Assembly: GCA_020442225.1 (NCBI GenBank)
Contig: JAGRKR010000562.1
Location: 1 to 5,811 of the forward strand
Length of the DNA stretch: 5,811 nt
Direction of reading: 5' to 3'
Origin: Hyphomicrobiaceae bacterium
GTDB taxonomy: Bacteria > Pseudomonadota > Alphaproteobacteria > Rhizobiales > Hyphomicrobiaceae
The notes beneath the pieces are model-generated. The model was not told the origin of the DNA. It made no database searches and worked only from the letters and a program-made list of their open reading frames with translations. This document shows, in pieces, positions 5,703 through 5,811 of the stretch (position 1 is its first letter; every line of letters begins with the position of its first letter). Position numbers and translations under genes: made by a program.

Positions 5703-5811
5703 TTGATCCTCCTGAGGGGGCTCGTGCGTCCCCCCTGGCGATCGCCTCCATCGCCCAAGAGCTGTCTCAATCGGTCACGCCCGCGTGACAGACGCGACAT
5801 CACCGTGCCGA
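5699..5811 (-). CDS. ECF RNA polymerase sigma factor, C-terminal end (5' part outside window)
   Basis: This frame is read leftward from the window edge to a TGA at 5701-5699 and shows 36 residues. It begins GTVMSRLSRGRDRLRQLL, which is the recognition helix and end of the sigma-70 region 4 helix-turn-helix of ECF sigma factors (compare the usual GTV-x-SRL/V-x-RGR). A short Gly/Arg-rich tail ending PLRRIK follows. It would bind the -35 element of its target promoters. Its last codons contain the ribosome binding site of the anti-sigma gene and its stop overlaps that gene's start by four bases (ATGA), so the two form an operon. The ECF group cannot be set from this fragment. Confidence 0.93.
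   Translation of the reverse strand, partial: GTVMSRLSRGRDRLRQLLGDGGDRQGGRTSPLRRIK
5708..5713 (-). promoter_or_regulatory. Strong ribosome binding site of the anti-sigma gene
   Basis: AGGAGG on the minus strand lies five bases before the ATG at 5702 and inside the final codons of the sigma gene. It fixes the anti-sigma start. Two bases upstream in the transcript lies a possible hairpin with AGGGGG/CCCCCT arms (5715-5720 and 5731-5736, 10-base loop), so ribosome passage at the end of sigma could affect access to this site. Confidence 0.85.

Overview
The window is a dense, GC-rich stretch of bacterial chromosome with short intergenic gaps. The protein families and codon use suggest an alphaproteobacterium, probably in the Hyphomicrobiales (Rhizobiales) sense; this is inferred from family resemblance only. 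I see no tRNA or rRNA gene, insertion sequence, CRISPR array, phage gene or toxin-antitoxin module. Most of the window looks like ordinary chromosome.

Left part (about 1-2378), all on the minus strand. Read in the direction of transcription there is a small sulfotransferase-family protein (2378-1683), then an integral membrane protein of the MgtC/SapB-DUF4010 type (1599-328), then the start of a conserved uncharacterised protein that runs off the left edge (244-1). The 83-base gap between the first two genes is mostly filled by a three-copy 16-base tandem repeat that begins at the sulfotransferase stop codon and places a TGA in each of the three frames.

Middle part. A 217-base, comparatively AT-rich divergent intergenic region (2379-2595) separates the sulfotransferase from a plus-strand gene for a secreted ClpP-fold, COG3904-like protein (2596-3480). 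The last 104 bases of that gene overlap, tail to tail, the 3' end of a minus-strand alpha/beta hydrolase of the epoxide-hydrolase type (4234-3377). A 121-base divergent gap then leads to a plus-strand DUF2199-type protein (4356-4907).

Right part, minus strand. A membrane-anchored anti-sigma factor (5702-4920) lies directly downstream of the C-terminal end of an ECF sigma factor (5811-5699, cut by the right edge). Stop and start codons overlap as ATGA, and a strong Shine-Dalgarno sequence lies inside the sigma coding region, so the two are almost certainly translationally coupled as an envelope-stress signalling pair. Nothing in the window identifies its regulon.

No clearly new multi-gene system is visible. 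The points most worth a second look are the stop-codon tandem repeat, the antisense gene overlap with a possible added C-terminal tail, the Cys-Gly-Ser-Met-Cys putative active site of the secreted ClpP-like protein, and the unclear N-terminus of the DUF2199 protein.
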